A DNA stretch of 64,000 bases, taken from assembly GCA_026873275.1 (NCBI GenBank), contig JANTUC010000005.1, positions 186,001-250,000 of the forward strand, in the 5' to 3' direction. Source of the stretch: Pseudopithomyces maydicus (Eukaryota; Ascomycota; Dothideomycetes; Pleosporales; Didymosphaeriaceae). The position numbers were made by a program, and so were the translations under genes. The stretch's first letter is position 1. Each line of letters opens with the position of its first letter. The notes beneath the pieces were generated by a model. It did not search any database. It worked only from the letters and a program-made list of their open reading frames with translations, and was not told the origin of the DNA. Of the stretch, positions 23,380-34,846 are shown one piece after another.

Positions 23380-25642
23380 TCATATCCTCCCCCGATCAAG
23401 AAACTTCTTCGGAACATCCACAGTTTTCGCCCGCAAGAACTCAATCGCGTTCTTCCCCAACGTGTCGAACTTGTAGCATTGGCTATATCCCCTGTGATTA
23501 CGTCAGTACGGTTTTTCTCCAGAGGTAGAAAAACAATCCTTACCCGTCTAAATGGTCATGCAACAAGAAATGAATCGCTCGAATGCCCGGAATTTCAAAC
23601 CGATCGATAGGGTTCCCGGTGTACTCTTGTGGGCCTAATAGCTCCTTTATCCGATCAATCGTAAGGAAACTTTGTAACCACTGGTACTCATCGTCGTGCC
23701 GAGCGATGAAGCCGACGTTGCAATCACTGGCTTTATCCCCGCTCTGTCATTATATTAGTTACGCCCATCAAAATTTCGTATACGATATTATCATACCCTG
23801 CCAGCAACAATATAGCCCAAAGGTGCGCGAACAGTCTCTCCGAACGATTCTAGCGGCACAGGATCTCGTGTCTCGTACGATTCTTGCTGCCTAGGGTACT
23901 CCTTCGTAACAGCCGGCGCTGGCAATTCCCGTGTCCCCTTCGAGTCAAACATATTGTGTACTTTGACGCCAAGCTCGTTCTGCGGCATCAGAGATACCCA
24001 GTACTCGTAGAAAGGTTTGGGCACCACCTGCCGGAGGTCGTTGCTCAGAGATGCACCCTGATACCACAAGTCAGCAATTGGTCGAAACGAAAAGAAAACC
24101 AGGCTCGATCAAGGTTACCTACCGGCGCACTCTGCAAAAACGTCTCCAGCACCCATCTATTAAACCCACCGGGCACATCCGCCCTCAACAACTCCGGATC
24201 CCTCGTCTGCGCAAAGATCCTCAGATCGACAGTCGCAAAGTCCTGCGTCGGCGCCCCATCGCAAACCGACGTGCCCATCTGCTGAAACTTGAGCTTCGTA
24301 AAGCGAGAAATGTCGTCGCCGATCGTGTATAGTATCTGATCCTTCGTAATCTGGATCTTCTCTTCGATATCCAGACCGCAGAGCCAGATGTGCCACTCCG
24401 CTTGAAACCCACCGGGCATCGTGATGCCGACTTTTGTGGTGGGGGTGGAGGCAGGCCTTTGACGCCGGTTACGCGGACGAGCTCGGTGTCGAGTTGTTCC
24501 ATTTTGATGGCGGTGAGGTCGGCGACGACGTCGCAGTTGTAGTAGAGGCTGGTTTGAAGTTAGGTTGTGTAGGAGGTGGTGGAAAGGCGGGTACGTACGG
24601 TCCTTGGATTTCGTAGAGGAGCTGCGAGGCGCAGGATCGCACTGTTACGCAGCCGCCTGTGTTTTTTTCTTTGGCGATGTTGAAGGTGCCGTCGAATTCG
24701 ATTTCTGCTATGGGAAAGCCCATGTTGACGTGTTTGCCGGTCTGGGGAGATATTAGTCAAAAGGGTTTTCAGACGAAAATATGAGATTATGTGAAAGATT
24801 GACTTCACGCACCTTGATGAGATCTTTGAACTCGGAGTAAAAACCTCCAGTGACGTATGAGCCACATTCAATAAGGTGACCAGCCACAAGTGCCCCAGCA
24901 AGCTCATCAAATTGATCATTCTTCCACTCATGCCACCATCTAGAAATCACGTTAGTCCAATTCACGTCACAAATTCACTGTGCCACTCACGCTGCTACCC
25001 CAATAACCGGCGCCGCATCCGCAACCCGCCCACAAATCACCACATCCGCCCCATCCCTCAACGCCTCCGCGATACAAAGCCCCCCAAGATACGCCTGCGC
25101 ACAAATCGGCTCCGCTCCCAACTCCTCTAACGCCCTCCCATGCATCAAGCTCTCGAACTTCTCCCCCTTTTGAATCAATTTCCGCACCTGCGCCGTGACA
25201 TCGTCCCCCTCAATCCACGCGACCTTGAGCCCGCCCGCCCCCTCTCTTTCAACGTCTCAATCACCACCTCCGCTAGCAACTCCGTATCGCTCGCCCCGGC
25301 ATTCACACACAGCTTCGTCCCATTCTTCACCAAATTCTCGATACACGGCTCAAAGCACTGCATGAACGTCTCCGCATACATAGCATTTTTCTTCCTCTCT
25401 TCCAGACTATCTTTTTTCGCACCGCCGTCGAGTTGTCGTTTGTTGTTAGAGGAGGCTTCGGCCTGGCGCCTTGCTTTCCCGGTTCCGTGGACGACCATGG
25501 TCATTTCGGCGAGCCAGTCGCCGATCACGGCGTCGACTTCCGGGTCGCTGGACATGCGAGTGAGGGCGAGGTGCCGGTCTGTGAAGCCGCCCGAGCAGCC
25601 AGCGATGCGGACGGGGCGTTTGCGGGTGGTGGCTGAGGGCAT
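23380..25642 (-). CDS. DUF1446 / AtuA-like enzyme (two apparent frameshifts)
   Basis: Seven exons: 25642-24991, 24939-24813, 24741-24599, 24548-24123, 24057-23797, 23743-23544 and 23491-23380, with introns of 50-71 nt. The product is about 640 residues once two frame breaks are allowed for. Hallmarks of the DUF1446 family, to which bacterial acyclic-terpene-utilisation protein AtuA belongs, are RIAGCSGGFTDR at the start, CVNAGASD, ADVVICGRVADAAPVIG, ECGSYVTGGFYSEF, GFPIAEI and, near the C-terminus, SGDKASDCNVGFIAR from the small second domain. The chemistry of the family is poorly defined; a role in acyl or terpenoid catabolism is inferred. Frame breaks lie at C5 25238-25242 and G5 24441-24445; one added base at each restores continuous homology. 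Its nearest neighbours are the double-cluster regulator and the transporter. Confidence 0.9.
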
Positions 25643-26442
25643 GGTGGATTGGTGTGGGGGTTGTGCTCAGAGAAATTCAAGGGGGAGCCTCGGCGGAAAT
25701 GTATACATATATAGATAAATATACAAGTGAACTATTGGGATTTAAGAAGATAGGAAAGATGTTCCCTTATACTTTTTAACTGGTAAAGACAGCCATGACA
25801 CGAGTCAAGTGCTCGTGCCGGAACGCGAGTGATTGACTAGAGCGAAATGCGGGGTTTCCGCTGCCATACTTCTGGAAATGTATACCCGCTGCCCACCCCG
25901 AACCGTTCGAGATGTGTGGCTGACACGCGCATTTCGACTAGTGAGGAATGAGATGAGGCTGGAGCTGATGCGCATGTTTGTTGGTGGGTGGTGATGATCT
26001 CGGGTTAAGTATGGGATTGCTGGGGTTGCTGGGGTTGCTGGTTCCTGTTTATGGATTCCTTCGCGCTAGTGTAGGGTAGGCGTGGAGAGGGGTACACGCA
26101 TGAGCATGTATGTCTATCGATTGAAAGACATTGGTGCGTCGGGAGGTGATTCGAAAACAATTCTGAAGAAGTAATGTCAAATTCGGTTTACAGGTGAAAG
26201 CTCAAGTAGACCTAGACTTCATAGAAATAATCGTCACCGAACTGTTACCTGCGAATGTAACGAAACTAATGCCAAAGGGATAACTACACCTCTATACCTT
26301 TGTGGGTCGAAAAAAACTGCAGTCACCAGCGACATTTCGTATCTTTCCAGCCAGCCCGACAGAGCACGTTCCGTACCATCCCATACCCATCCTCCTAAAG
26401 ACCATCCTTTTCATCACCCGTCACCCCCTTCCCCTCCCTAAA
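25643..26442. other. Spacer
   Basis: 5' flank of the DUF1446 gene and 3' flank of the DUF8021 gene. It includes short GGGGTTGCT repeats near 26018-26040. No gene recognised. Confidence 0.5.
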
Positions 26443-27235
26443 TCACAACCCACAGTTCTTCACCCCGCAATGCGTCATCGTATGCACATACCTCAACTTC
26501 CCCTTTTCCACCCTAAAAAGATGACTATCCGGCCACCCACTCTTCCCAAAATCCAACAGCACATCCACCGCCCCCACCCCCTCATCAACCACATACCTCC
26601 TCCTCGTCAACGGCACTCCACTCGGCACCCCCCCAGCACACGACCCATTCACCCCGGGGTCCCCATACAGCCCCCCTCCAACCTCACGCACGGCGTCCCC
26701 CACGGCACCGTAACATTCGGATTGCTAAAAACATCCAGATACGCATCCGCCGCGGCGCGAATCGTCTCCCGCGTGTCCCGCGCGGAAGCAGGGATCTCGC
26801 CCCAGGCCTCGCGCGACGTCCAGTACTGGTACCCCGTTGCGTTGAACAGCCAGTCGCCCGCCTTGGTGACCAGGGACTCGATGGAAACGACTTTGTGGTC
26901 CGAGACGCGGATTTGCGTCCCGATGACGTGGGGCGTTGAGGCGTTGGCGCTGACGAGCTCGGTGAAGGAGGCGCAGGAGGGGAGGTCGTAGATGGAGCGG
27001 TTGTGGGTGATGGGGAGGGCGGTGGAGAGGATGCTGCGGGAGAAGGGGAGCGGGAGCGCGTTCTCGGTGTAGGTGGGGGGTGTGGAGTTGGAGAGGTAGG
27101 GGGTGAGTGGGGTAGGGGAGCCGGTAAGTTGGGAGGTGAGGTAGGTAGAGACGATGGATTGGAGGAGGGGAGGGTGCAGTGGGCGGAGATGGGGGTGGTA
27201 AGGAGGAAGGCGAGGAGGAGGAGTTGAGGGTACAT
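26443..27235 (-). CDS. Secreted DUF8021 protein (two apparent frameshifts)
   Basis: A single exon starting at the ATG at 27235, about 264 residues once two breaks are allowed for. A signal peptide (MYPQLLLLAFLLTTPISA) is followed by a cysteine and a domain with YTENALPLPF, THNRSIYDLPSCASFTEL, VIGTQIRVSD, GDWLFNATG, EIPASARDTR, AYLDVFSNP, VPWGTPCVRLEGG, VPSGVPLTRRRYVVDE, DSHLFRVEKGK and LRYVHTM. This series matches the fungal secreted DUF8021 family, whose function is unknown to me. The frame breaks are at the G4 run 27167-27170, just after the signal peptide, and at C6 26671-26676. Adding one base to each gives one continuous frame whose length is divisible by three. Because of these breaks, simple gene finders would miss this gene or call a wrong one. 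Confidence 0.85.
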
Positions 27236-27747
27236 TGTGGGAGAGAGGATTTTTAGATTTCGAGTAGGTTGTTGTGAGGCTGTGTCCATGGGCGGCCGGG
27301 TGGACCTTATAGTTGCGGAAAGAGATACATGACTGTCTGTCGGTAGATGGTTATGAACCTGAGTGGAGATAATGGGCCAGAGTGGTAGATCGCGAAGTGC
27401 CTGTAGCTGGTTCAATCAATCCTCGGTTGAAGTGATATGTGCCTGTGTGGTGCTCGACGCCCCACATTCATATAGATTGGAGCCACTCCTCTACGATCGA
27501 CAAAGGCTTGGTATTCGCCTTCGAGAAAAATAGAAAGGGCGCATGCAGGGATGCAACTGCTGTCCAGCAAGGACATGATCCTGTAAGCCTTGGAGTCGGC
27601 TCTCGTCGCACAGCCTTGATTGACGATACGCAGGTTGCAGTCGACCCTGAAAAAAACAGGTTAACGCCAAATTCTCTACCCAAGCAATCGACCAGATCAC
27701 TCGCAGAACTCATCGATCGCACCATGTACATGGGAGGAAATCCCACC
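27236..27747. other. Spacer
   Basis: 5' flank of the DUF8021 gene, with a minus-strand TATAAG about 70 bases upstream of its start, and 3' flank of the HET gene. Nothing else recognised. Confidence 0.45.
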
Positions 27748-30001
27748 TTAAATGACCCTGAAAGTCTGCCTCGGCCGATCATCCAACTGCGTCATGTCAT
27801 CCACCTCCGGAAACCAATGTTCAAACAATGTCTCCGCATCCTCAGGATCCTCATCGCTCCCATCTTTAACACACTCGTAGCACTCGAAACGCCCAATGCG
27901 TCTGTACGCCGGCACCTTCGTCCGCGACTTCTTCAGTACCAGGCCCAGAATAGACGACCGGAACGACATGCTGATCAAAACGCAGACGAGCGTCTCTCCA
28001 GACTTGACCATGTCCTCACCCCGCACAGGAATCACGTCAGGTTGGAACTCGACGCTGATCCCGTTCCGAGCAAGAGAGTACTCGTTCGGCGCGTCTTCGC
28101 GGAACGTCACTTCTGCGGCCATGGCAGCACTCAACTGAATTGCATCTCCGCTGACGGGTGAGAAGATTTGCACCTGGGGACTTGTTGATGGAAAAAAGGC
28201 AGAGCACGCAAGATCCATGGCAGATGTATTGTCGAAGAAGATGGGCGACCCTTCGATAGAAGCCCAAGACCAGCTTGGTACATTGCGGCCTGCGACCTGC
28301 TTCGGTCGCTTACAATGCGTGCTTTCGTTAGGGTACCACAGAAGTCCCAGCGTGCTGCTTGTCCAGTGGCCCGCGATGTACCCTGCGAGTGTGACGCTGG
28401 CAAGGCGTTTAGCCACGCCGACGATAGCCGGCAATCTGTCGTCGTCGTACGTGAGATTTCTGGCAGTGAACTCGGTTACGATGTAGCTCCAGAGGTCCAG
28501 GGCATTTGCCGCCGCAGGCGCAGCTGAGGCGGTGGCGCTATCGGTAAGAGAGGTAGCTTCGAGCTGGGAGGTCACGCTGTCGATGCGCTTGTCTGCGCCG
28601 TTGGAGCTGCTCTCAGCTAAGATTTTAGTGAGTTCTTGTTTGACGGAGTCGGTTGTTCGCGAGTCGTAGGTTGCGTCGTCGATGCGGCCGCATTCGCATT
28701 GGAATGCTGTTCCACATTCTAGGATCATCTCGCTGTCTGTGAAATGGAGTACTCGTGGAGAAAGTAGTCTCTCAGCGTAGGCCCAGGCGCGTCTTAATAG
28801 CGGCGTACGTGCATTCGCCTCTTTGGATGTGTTGAATGGTAGTTCCCAGTCATTCATATGCGATCCCTCGTTGAACGGTGCCTTGAAGCTGTAATGGGAG
28901 GGTTGCTCTCGCACGTAAATTTTTGACAGTGAACCTTTACTGTCTGTTGCCTGGATTTTAAATGGTTGCGATACAGATCCAAAGAGGCCTTGGGTAGGGT
29001 CTGCTGAAGAAGTCGCAGCGAGCGTTAGTAGTGCGTTCCCAAAGATGCTGTCCAATTCCAGAGCGGTGCGAAGTTTGTCTGAAGCATCGTCTTGTATCAC
29101 ACAAATCGAATCAATCCAGATGTATCGAATGCCGAGCTTTTTGGTAAGTAGAACGGCTTCTTGGAACGCTTTTGGTAGAGTGGTCCAGGCAATGTTTTCT
29201 TTGTGTGCCTTCAGCGATTTCGTCGTCGTATGTGGCATGCCCCGACCTATTCCCCAGCAATAAGACAGTGTTAAATACGGTTGTTGGCTGGATTCATTGG
29301 CTTCAAACTCCACAATCCGTATGCCTTTTGATGGATCTTCGGTCGAGACATCTAGAAGCCTGTGCGGCATTTTATCAGATCTTTTTCTAGAGCATAACGG
29401 GTGATTTGTGCTACAGCGATCCACCATATTGCGGATCGTACTGATTCCTGTTTCGTGTAATGGACTGGTGATGATAGGGCGGCCGCAGCCGATTGCGGAG
29501 AATGCTGATTGGCCATCTTGTATTGTTAGCGGACGGTTCTCGTCCAGTTGACACATGTCAGTAGCATGTACCGGACCGACTGAGCACTCGGATACTGATA
29601 CATCGCTGCTCAAAAGACTTACGTTGATCTGTAAAGAACTCGAGCTTCATGTCTGGATAACCTTCTGCGTCTCCATGATCGTGCGCATCATCACATCCAT
29701 CCTGGGGTTCCTGCCACCGGACTTCGACTGATAAATGTTGCTGTGAGGCATTTAACTGATTGGAAGGAAATGTTTCTGCGATAATCTTGATCTTTTCTTC
29801 CTGGATAGTCGCGAATCTCCCGTGATAGAAGAGCACTCCGTTCAAAAGTAGCGCGCAATCTCGGCAATCTTCCGAAGAAGCTCGTAACTGTGTTAATGTC
29901 GTGTTCACACATCGCACTGCGGCTCGCGTGATCGTCCTGCCGGCGTCATCGATATCCTGGTGCTGCTTCTGGAGACTGGAGCAGACTGCGCAGACTGGCA
30001 T
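27748..30001 (-). CDS. HET-domain protein, complete
   Basis: Exons are 30001-29623 and 29579-27748 with a 43-nt GT-AG intron, giving 736 residues. The N-terminus starts with a CAVCSSLQKQ cysteine pair and another CRDCALL. The HET domain occupies roughly residues 226-375: YLTLSYCWG, LPKAFQEAVLLTKKLGIRYIWIDSICVIQDD, LLTLAATSSADPTQGLF, then RRAWAYAERLLSPRVLHF where most relatives have WxxQERLLS. The C-terminal third contains VPSWSWASIEGS, the motif usual in this class of large HET proteins. Such proteins drive vegetative incompatibility and cell death on contact with a non-self strain (family knowledge). The AYAERL variant (Gln replaced by Ala) is a small oddity. No partner gene, such as a NACHT or patatin gene, is adjacent. 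Confidence 0.93.
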
Positions 30002-31399
30002 GGTGATCGCTCACACGACAGCGGGATTCGAGTCGCTAGATCAATGCTGTTCAACGATCGGGCCGTGGAAATCCCAACGAAGGTGCGTGTGGGGTGGCCA
30101 GGTTTTTGTACGATGAGACTATCTTGGAACGCAGCACTGCCGTGTCACACTTAATGCTCAACGGGCACTGGATTCGCGTTAGCTGCTGCGACTCATGTTT
30201 GCGCGGCAAGCCACGCTGACAACCGCATTTAGTGGCTACCAATAGGACGTCAACCCTCTAGCGTGCGCGAGCTACCTTATATCGGCCTTTCCTGTAGCCA
30301 ATAATGGTATTATTTCATTGTTTATTTGCAAATATCTATGTCGATTGACTAGCTGCATCTACGAACCGCCTTTTGCTGATCGATATCCATCGTGACCAAC
30401 CCATCTTCATCTATTCGTGAGTAAGCTGACTGCTCACTACCAGGTTGTCCTTACTGGTCACACTGATATCAAGCGTTGGAGGCCTCCCGCGCTTCATGGT
30501 GGCGTCGTTCCGCGTTCGCTCGTCCTGCGTCCATTGCCTTGGCAGCGTTGACCCGCAGAAGCGTTAAGCTCGACTATCCGCCGCTTGACAGGTACACGGA
30601 ACTGGCCGGGGCGCCAACTTTTAGGAGAACGTGAGAACTAATGTGCGTAATGAATCGGAGATCACAGGGGGAGCGCCGAAGACGCCATCATAGCCCCGCG
30701 TCCATCTCCCGCTTAAGCTCCTGTCTGAGCACCCACGTGCCAATCTCCCGAGAATGTGCTTTTGCAAGCCACAGCATATAGCCTTGGCCTAAGGATTTCG
30801 ATAGGACTTTCGCTAGATGGTACCTACCGCGTGATATTCTGCGGACTTTTGGAACCCAAGTCACCTGGCACTGCAACAAGTTTCCGGCATGTCACTATTC
30901 GGCCCCTCAGATCACATTTCCGATGGATCACATATGCAGACCTGATTTATTTGATATGAGGAAGCATATAGATCGAGAAGGCAGGTTCCTTCTGACCGGG
31001 ATCTGCTTATCTGGACATGGTTGTCCATCGGATGAGTTGCCACCCAAGTAACATCGAAGAAGTCGTGTAACGAAGTGCAAGTTTGCTACCACCTTGTAGG
31101 ACCAGTCTTATGAGAATCCGAGCAAAAAGCAAACCCGACAGACACATAGGAAATAATCCAACATTCAACCAGGTCGAGCAAAGATTCCGGGCGTTGAGAA
31201 AGGTCATGTTGCAATCGCCCAACTACGCCCGCCCTGGGGAAAAGGCTCACCCCGCCCGACAGCGCATGGCCCCGCTTAGTGAATCACGTGACTGTCGAAG
31301 ATGGATCCACACTAGGCTAGCTCCACGATTACCGAATGCGATGAGTTCCCCCCCACGGCCACCCATCAATCAACGTCACAATAACCCAGCAGAGGGGAA
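30002..31399. other. Spacer without a recognised gene
   Basis: 1.4 kb between divergent HET and UBA4 genes. Only short frames without family resemblance. The right end contains the TCACGTGA site listed separately. Confidence 0.5.
31284..31291. promoter_or_regulatory. E-box palindrome TCACGTGA upstream of UBA4
   Basis: Perfect 8-bp palindrome ending 109 bases before the UBA4 ATG. Same octamer as at 18481-18488. Confidence 0.45.
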
Positions 31400-33111
31400 A
31401 TGGCTCACGAAACCGTGATACAGTCATTGCGTCAACAGATTGCGTCATGCGAATCGCAGCTTCGGGATCTTCGACGGCAGCTCACCGAAGCCGAGTTCCA
31501 GCATCAGCAGCGCCGATTGGATCTGCAGTCGCACCAGAGTGCGCTTTCTGAGACTGACCCCCTGGCCCATGACTTTTCGCACGGCGTTCACGATGACTTC
31601 AAGTCGGAGATCTTGGCCGCCTTGTCGCAGCCCGAGGAGGAGGCCCCTCCTCCCAAGAAGCGCTGGCCGCTAGAGCCAAACGAGTACAAGCGCTATGGGA
31701 GACAGTTAATCATGCCTGAGATTGGGCTAAAAGGTATCACGTCCGCTACACCTACTGAGCTATAGAGGCGTAGAGGTGGCTAATTGAGCTTTGTATAGGC
31801 CAACTCCGTCTCAAAAATGCCTCTGTGTTGATTGTCGGGGTCGGTGGGCTGGGCTGCCCAGCTGCTGCGTACTTAGTTGGCGCTGGCGTTGGAACAGTAG
31901 GGCTGGTGGATGGAGATACCGTTGAAGAATCGAATCTCCATCGTCAAATACTGCATTCAACGGCAAAAGTCAATATGACCAAAGTAGACAGTGCCATGGT
32001 GGCGTTGCACTCGTACGTTTTGATTCCGATATGCATTGTCGATTTAGCTTCACTCGATACAAGCTGACTCTATTCACAGCCTTAATCCCAACGTGAAACT
32101 TGTCCCCCATTATAGCCGACTTACTCCCGAGACCGCAATATCCACAGTCCAGCAATACGACCTCGTCCTAGATTGCACCGATAGTCCAGCCTCACGCTAT
32201 CTCGTGTCAGACACGTGCGTTCTGCTCGGAAAGCCCCTAGTATCAGCCTCCGCTCTACGCACCGACGGCCAACTAATGGTTCTTAACAACCCTCCCCTTC
32301 CCCCAGGAAACACCTCGGGTGGCCCATGCTACCGATGCATCTTCCCCAAACCCCCACCGCCCGAATCAGTTGTCTCCTGCGGCGACGGAGGCATCCTAGG
32401 GCCAGTAGTAGGCACCATGGGCATCCTCCAAGCCCTCGAAGCCATCAAAGTCCTTACCAAAGAGCCGTCTCTCTCCGCCGACGGATCACCCGTCACAGAT
32501 CCCCCCACGCTCCTTATCTTCTCCGCCTACGCAAACCCCATGTTCCGCACCATCCGACTGCGGACGCGGAAACCAAAGTGCGCAGCATGCTCCGCACACG
32601 CAACAGTGACGCCTGAGGCGCTCAATTCGGGAAGCTTGGACTACGTCCAGTTCTGCGGGACTATCAATCCCGTCGATGCGCTGAGTCCGAATGAGCGCAT
32701 CTCCGCGGACAACTATGCGAAAATCCGGATGGAGGTGAATCCTTTCACAGGGCTGGAGCCCAAGAAGGACAGCCACATCTTACTCGATGTTCGGGAGAAG
32801 GTGCAGTTTGATCTTTGCAGCCTCGAGGGAAGCGTCAATGTGCCGTTCTCTGCGATATCTAGTACGCCTACCCAGGTCCGCAAGGAGATGGAAGACGAGC
32901 CGAGCCAGGAGGCAGGCTGGGTGGCGGAGTTGCGGCAACATGCGGACAAGCCGATTTTTGTGGTGTGCAGGTTGGGTAATGATTCGCAGGTTACGGTCAA
33001 GAAGATGAAGGAGCTGGGGTTGGATAATGGGGGGCAGAGGTGGATTGGGGATATTAGAGGGGGTTGAGGGCTTGGAGGAATAATGTGGATAAGGACTTTC
33101 CGGAGTATTGA
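31400..33111 (+). CDS. UBA4: UBA4: E1-like adenylyltransferase and sulfurtransferase (apparent frameshift near the end)
   Basis: Exons are 31400-31733, 31799-32012 and 32080-33111 (introns of 65 and 67 nt), about 526 residues. Residues 1-75 include a coiled-coil-like stretch. The ThiF/MoeB-type adenylating domain follows, with GVGGLG at 125-130, [14 protein letters not shown], a zinc CxxC pair (PCYRC and CAAC), and [13 protein letters not shown] carrying the expected thiocarboxylate cysteine. A C-terminal rhodanese domain has the active-site loop [11 protein letters not shown]4/MOCS3 activates Urm1, and in many fungi MOCS2A, for tRNA wobble-uridine thiolation, urmylation and molybdopterin synthesis (family knowledge). 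In the raw frame translation stops after DIRGG. One more G in the run 33059-33063 would continue it as [15 protein letters not shown], the usual rhodanese ending. It converges with the aldo-keto reductase gene. Confidence 0.95.
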
Positions 33112-33391
33112 GAATTGTTGTTACATGGATGAGCGCAGATAAAAGCATCGCTGGCCTTTATCTTCACTCAGTTATGAACGTGCCTACACAGCATCGAAGA
33201 GACAAATTGTTCAATGCCGAGTTCACACGACAAATACCATCAACAATTCTGGCCTAACAAAACCCATACATACATATCCTTTGGCTTCGCTTCCTAAAGA
33301 CTAGCCTTACTACGCCCTCTCTTACCTCCCTCCCTACAATAATTAGCAGCCACTCTCTCTCTCTGTCAAAGATGTGCATTCCACACAACAC

Positions 33392-34846
33392 CTACACCTC
33401 TTTCCCCCGTCCCCCAAACAGCGCCTCCTCCGTATCATACTCATACTTCATATCCCCATGCCAGTAATCCGGCGCCGTTCCCTTCGCAATCACCCACCCC
33501 TCATCTAACGCATCTAGCACCTCCTTCGGCAACGGGCCTCGTTCTAGAATATCAAGGTTTTTGTCTAGCTGGGCTAGACTGCTGGCGCCGATGATGATAC
33601 CACTGCGAAGCAAGGAACGTTAGTCCCGTAATATCATTTTGTCAGCTTTGTTTGTACATAAGGAGCGACTTACTCGTTTCCACCCTCCGTCCGCATCTTC
33701 AGCGCACTATGGTGTACCAGCCAGCGCATCGCTACTTCGATGAGCGTGAGGCTGTGTGCTGTGACGACGGGCTCGATTATGCTAATGGCGTCGAGGTAGC
33801 CATTGCGGATGTAGCGTTGGCGGTAGACTTCGCCTACATAGGAGGATTTACCTGGGTCCTCGGTTTGGCCGGCTTTGTATTTGCCGGTGAGGAGGCCGCC
33901 TGCTAGACTGAGGGTGTGTCAGTTAGATGTATGTGTGGTGTGCGTGGTGTGATGTTTGTAAGTAGATCGGTGGATATGCTCACCCGTTGTAAATCACAAC
34001 ATCCAATCCATACCGTCTGCACACGGGTATGAGTTCAGCTTCAATCGACCGCGCTGCGTGGCACAAGTTAGCTCTCACATCCCCATCGTATCCTCAACAC
34101 CACCCGGCTTCACTTCACTCCAGTCCAGTTCAAGACATCCCCCTCCAAACTTACTAATCGCATTATAACACCCCTGATACACCCTCGGCCTCACCCACCC
34201 CCTCTCCCTACAAATCATCACAATCTCCGCGACCTCAAACGCCGCAAAATTACTCAATCCCCACGCCGCAAACTTGCCCTCCTTGTACAACCTGTCGATC
34301 TCCCCCAGCGTCTCCTCAAACGGCACAGTCCTATCCGGCGCATGCAGATAGAAGATATCTACGGACTCCGCCTGCAGGGCCTTCAGCGAGGCCTCGACTC
34401 CTGCGCGAAGCTCCGCGGGGAATGCTTGCCTGGCTTGAACGGGTAGAGCTTGGTGGCGAGGGTGAGGTTGCGCTGGCGGTAGTTGGCGGCGGCGGTGACG
34501 GCTTCTTGGGCGCCGTTTTGGTACGTGCGGGCTGTGTCGCCTTCTGAGTAGCCGGCGGCTTGGAAGTGGTCGAGGAAGAGGTTGAATTCGGAGAGGGAGG
34601 TGGTTTTGGCGCCCCATTCGACGTCCTGGGGTGGGGGTTAGTGGGTGGTTGGTGTTTGGCATTTCGAACTCTTTTTCTTGTTGGGTGTATATATAATCCA
34701 CGTGAAGGGGGCGTAAGTACCGGACCAAAGGTCATGACTGTGAGTACGTGTTAGCTGGAGGTAAGTAGGGTGGTACTATGCCGGTGGGGAAAGCGCGATT
34801 TCGCACTGCAACACTTACGACCAAGGATGATTCTGTTCTTGACCAT
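33392..34846 (-). CDS. Aldo-keto reductase, AKR7-like (apparent frameshift)
   Basis: Six exons: 34846-34819, 34737-34721 (only 17 nt), 34625-34155, 34053-33984, 33907-33674 and 33602-33392. The model gives about 343 residues with one frame repair. The NADPH-dependent aldo-keto reductase tetrad is visible as Asp45 (EGDTART), Tyr50, Lys74 (ATKLYP) and His110 (FYLHAPDR). Later blocks are AAWGLSNFAAFEV, YQGCYNAI, DVVIYNGLAGGLLTGKY, and IIIGASSLAQLDKNL for the cofactor phosphate. The closest type is the AKR7 (aldehyde reductase) group common in ascomycetes, which reduces aldehydes in the cytosol (family knowledge). The frame break is at G4 34417-34420, between KPGKHS and AELRAGV; one added base restores it. 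The micro-exon encoding MTFGP is supported by clean splice sites on both sides. Confidence 0.9.

Noticed and set aside
26684..27415. 243-residue frame rich in Pro/Ser
   Set aside because: Only its signal-peptide part is real; after 27167 the DUF8021 homology continues in another frame, so the rest is an off-frame translation.
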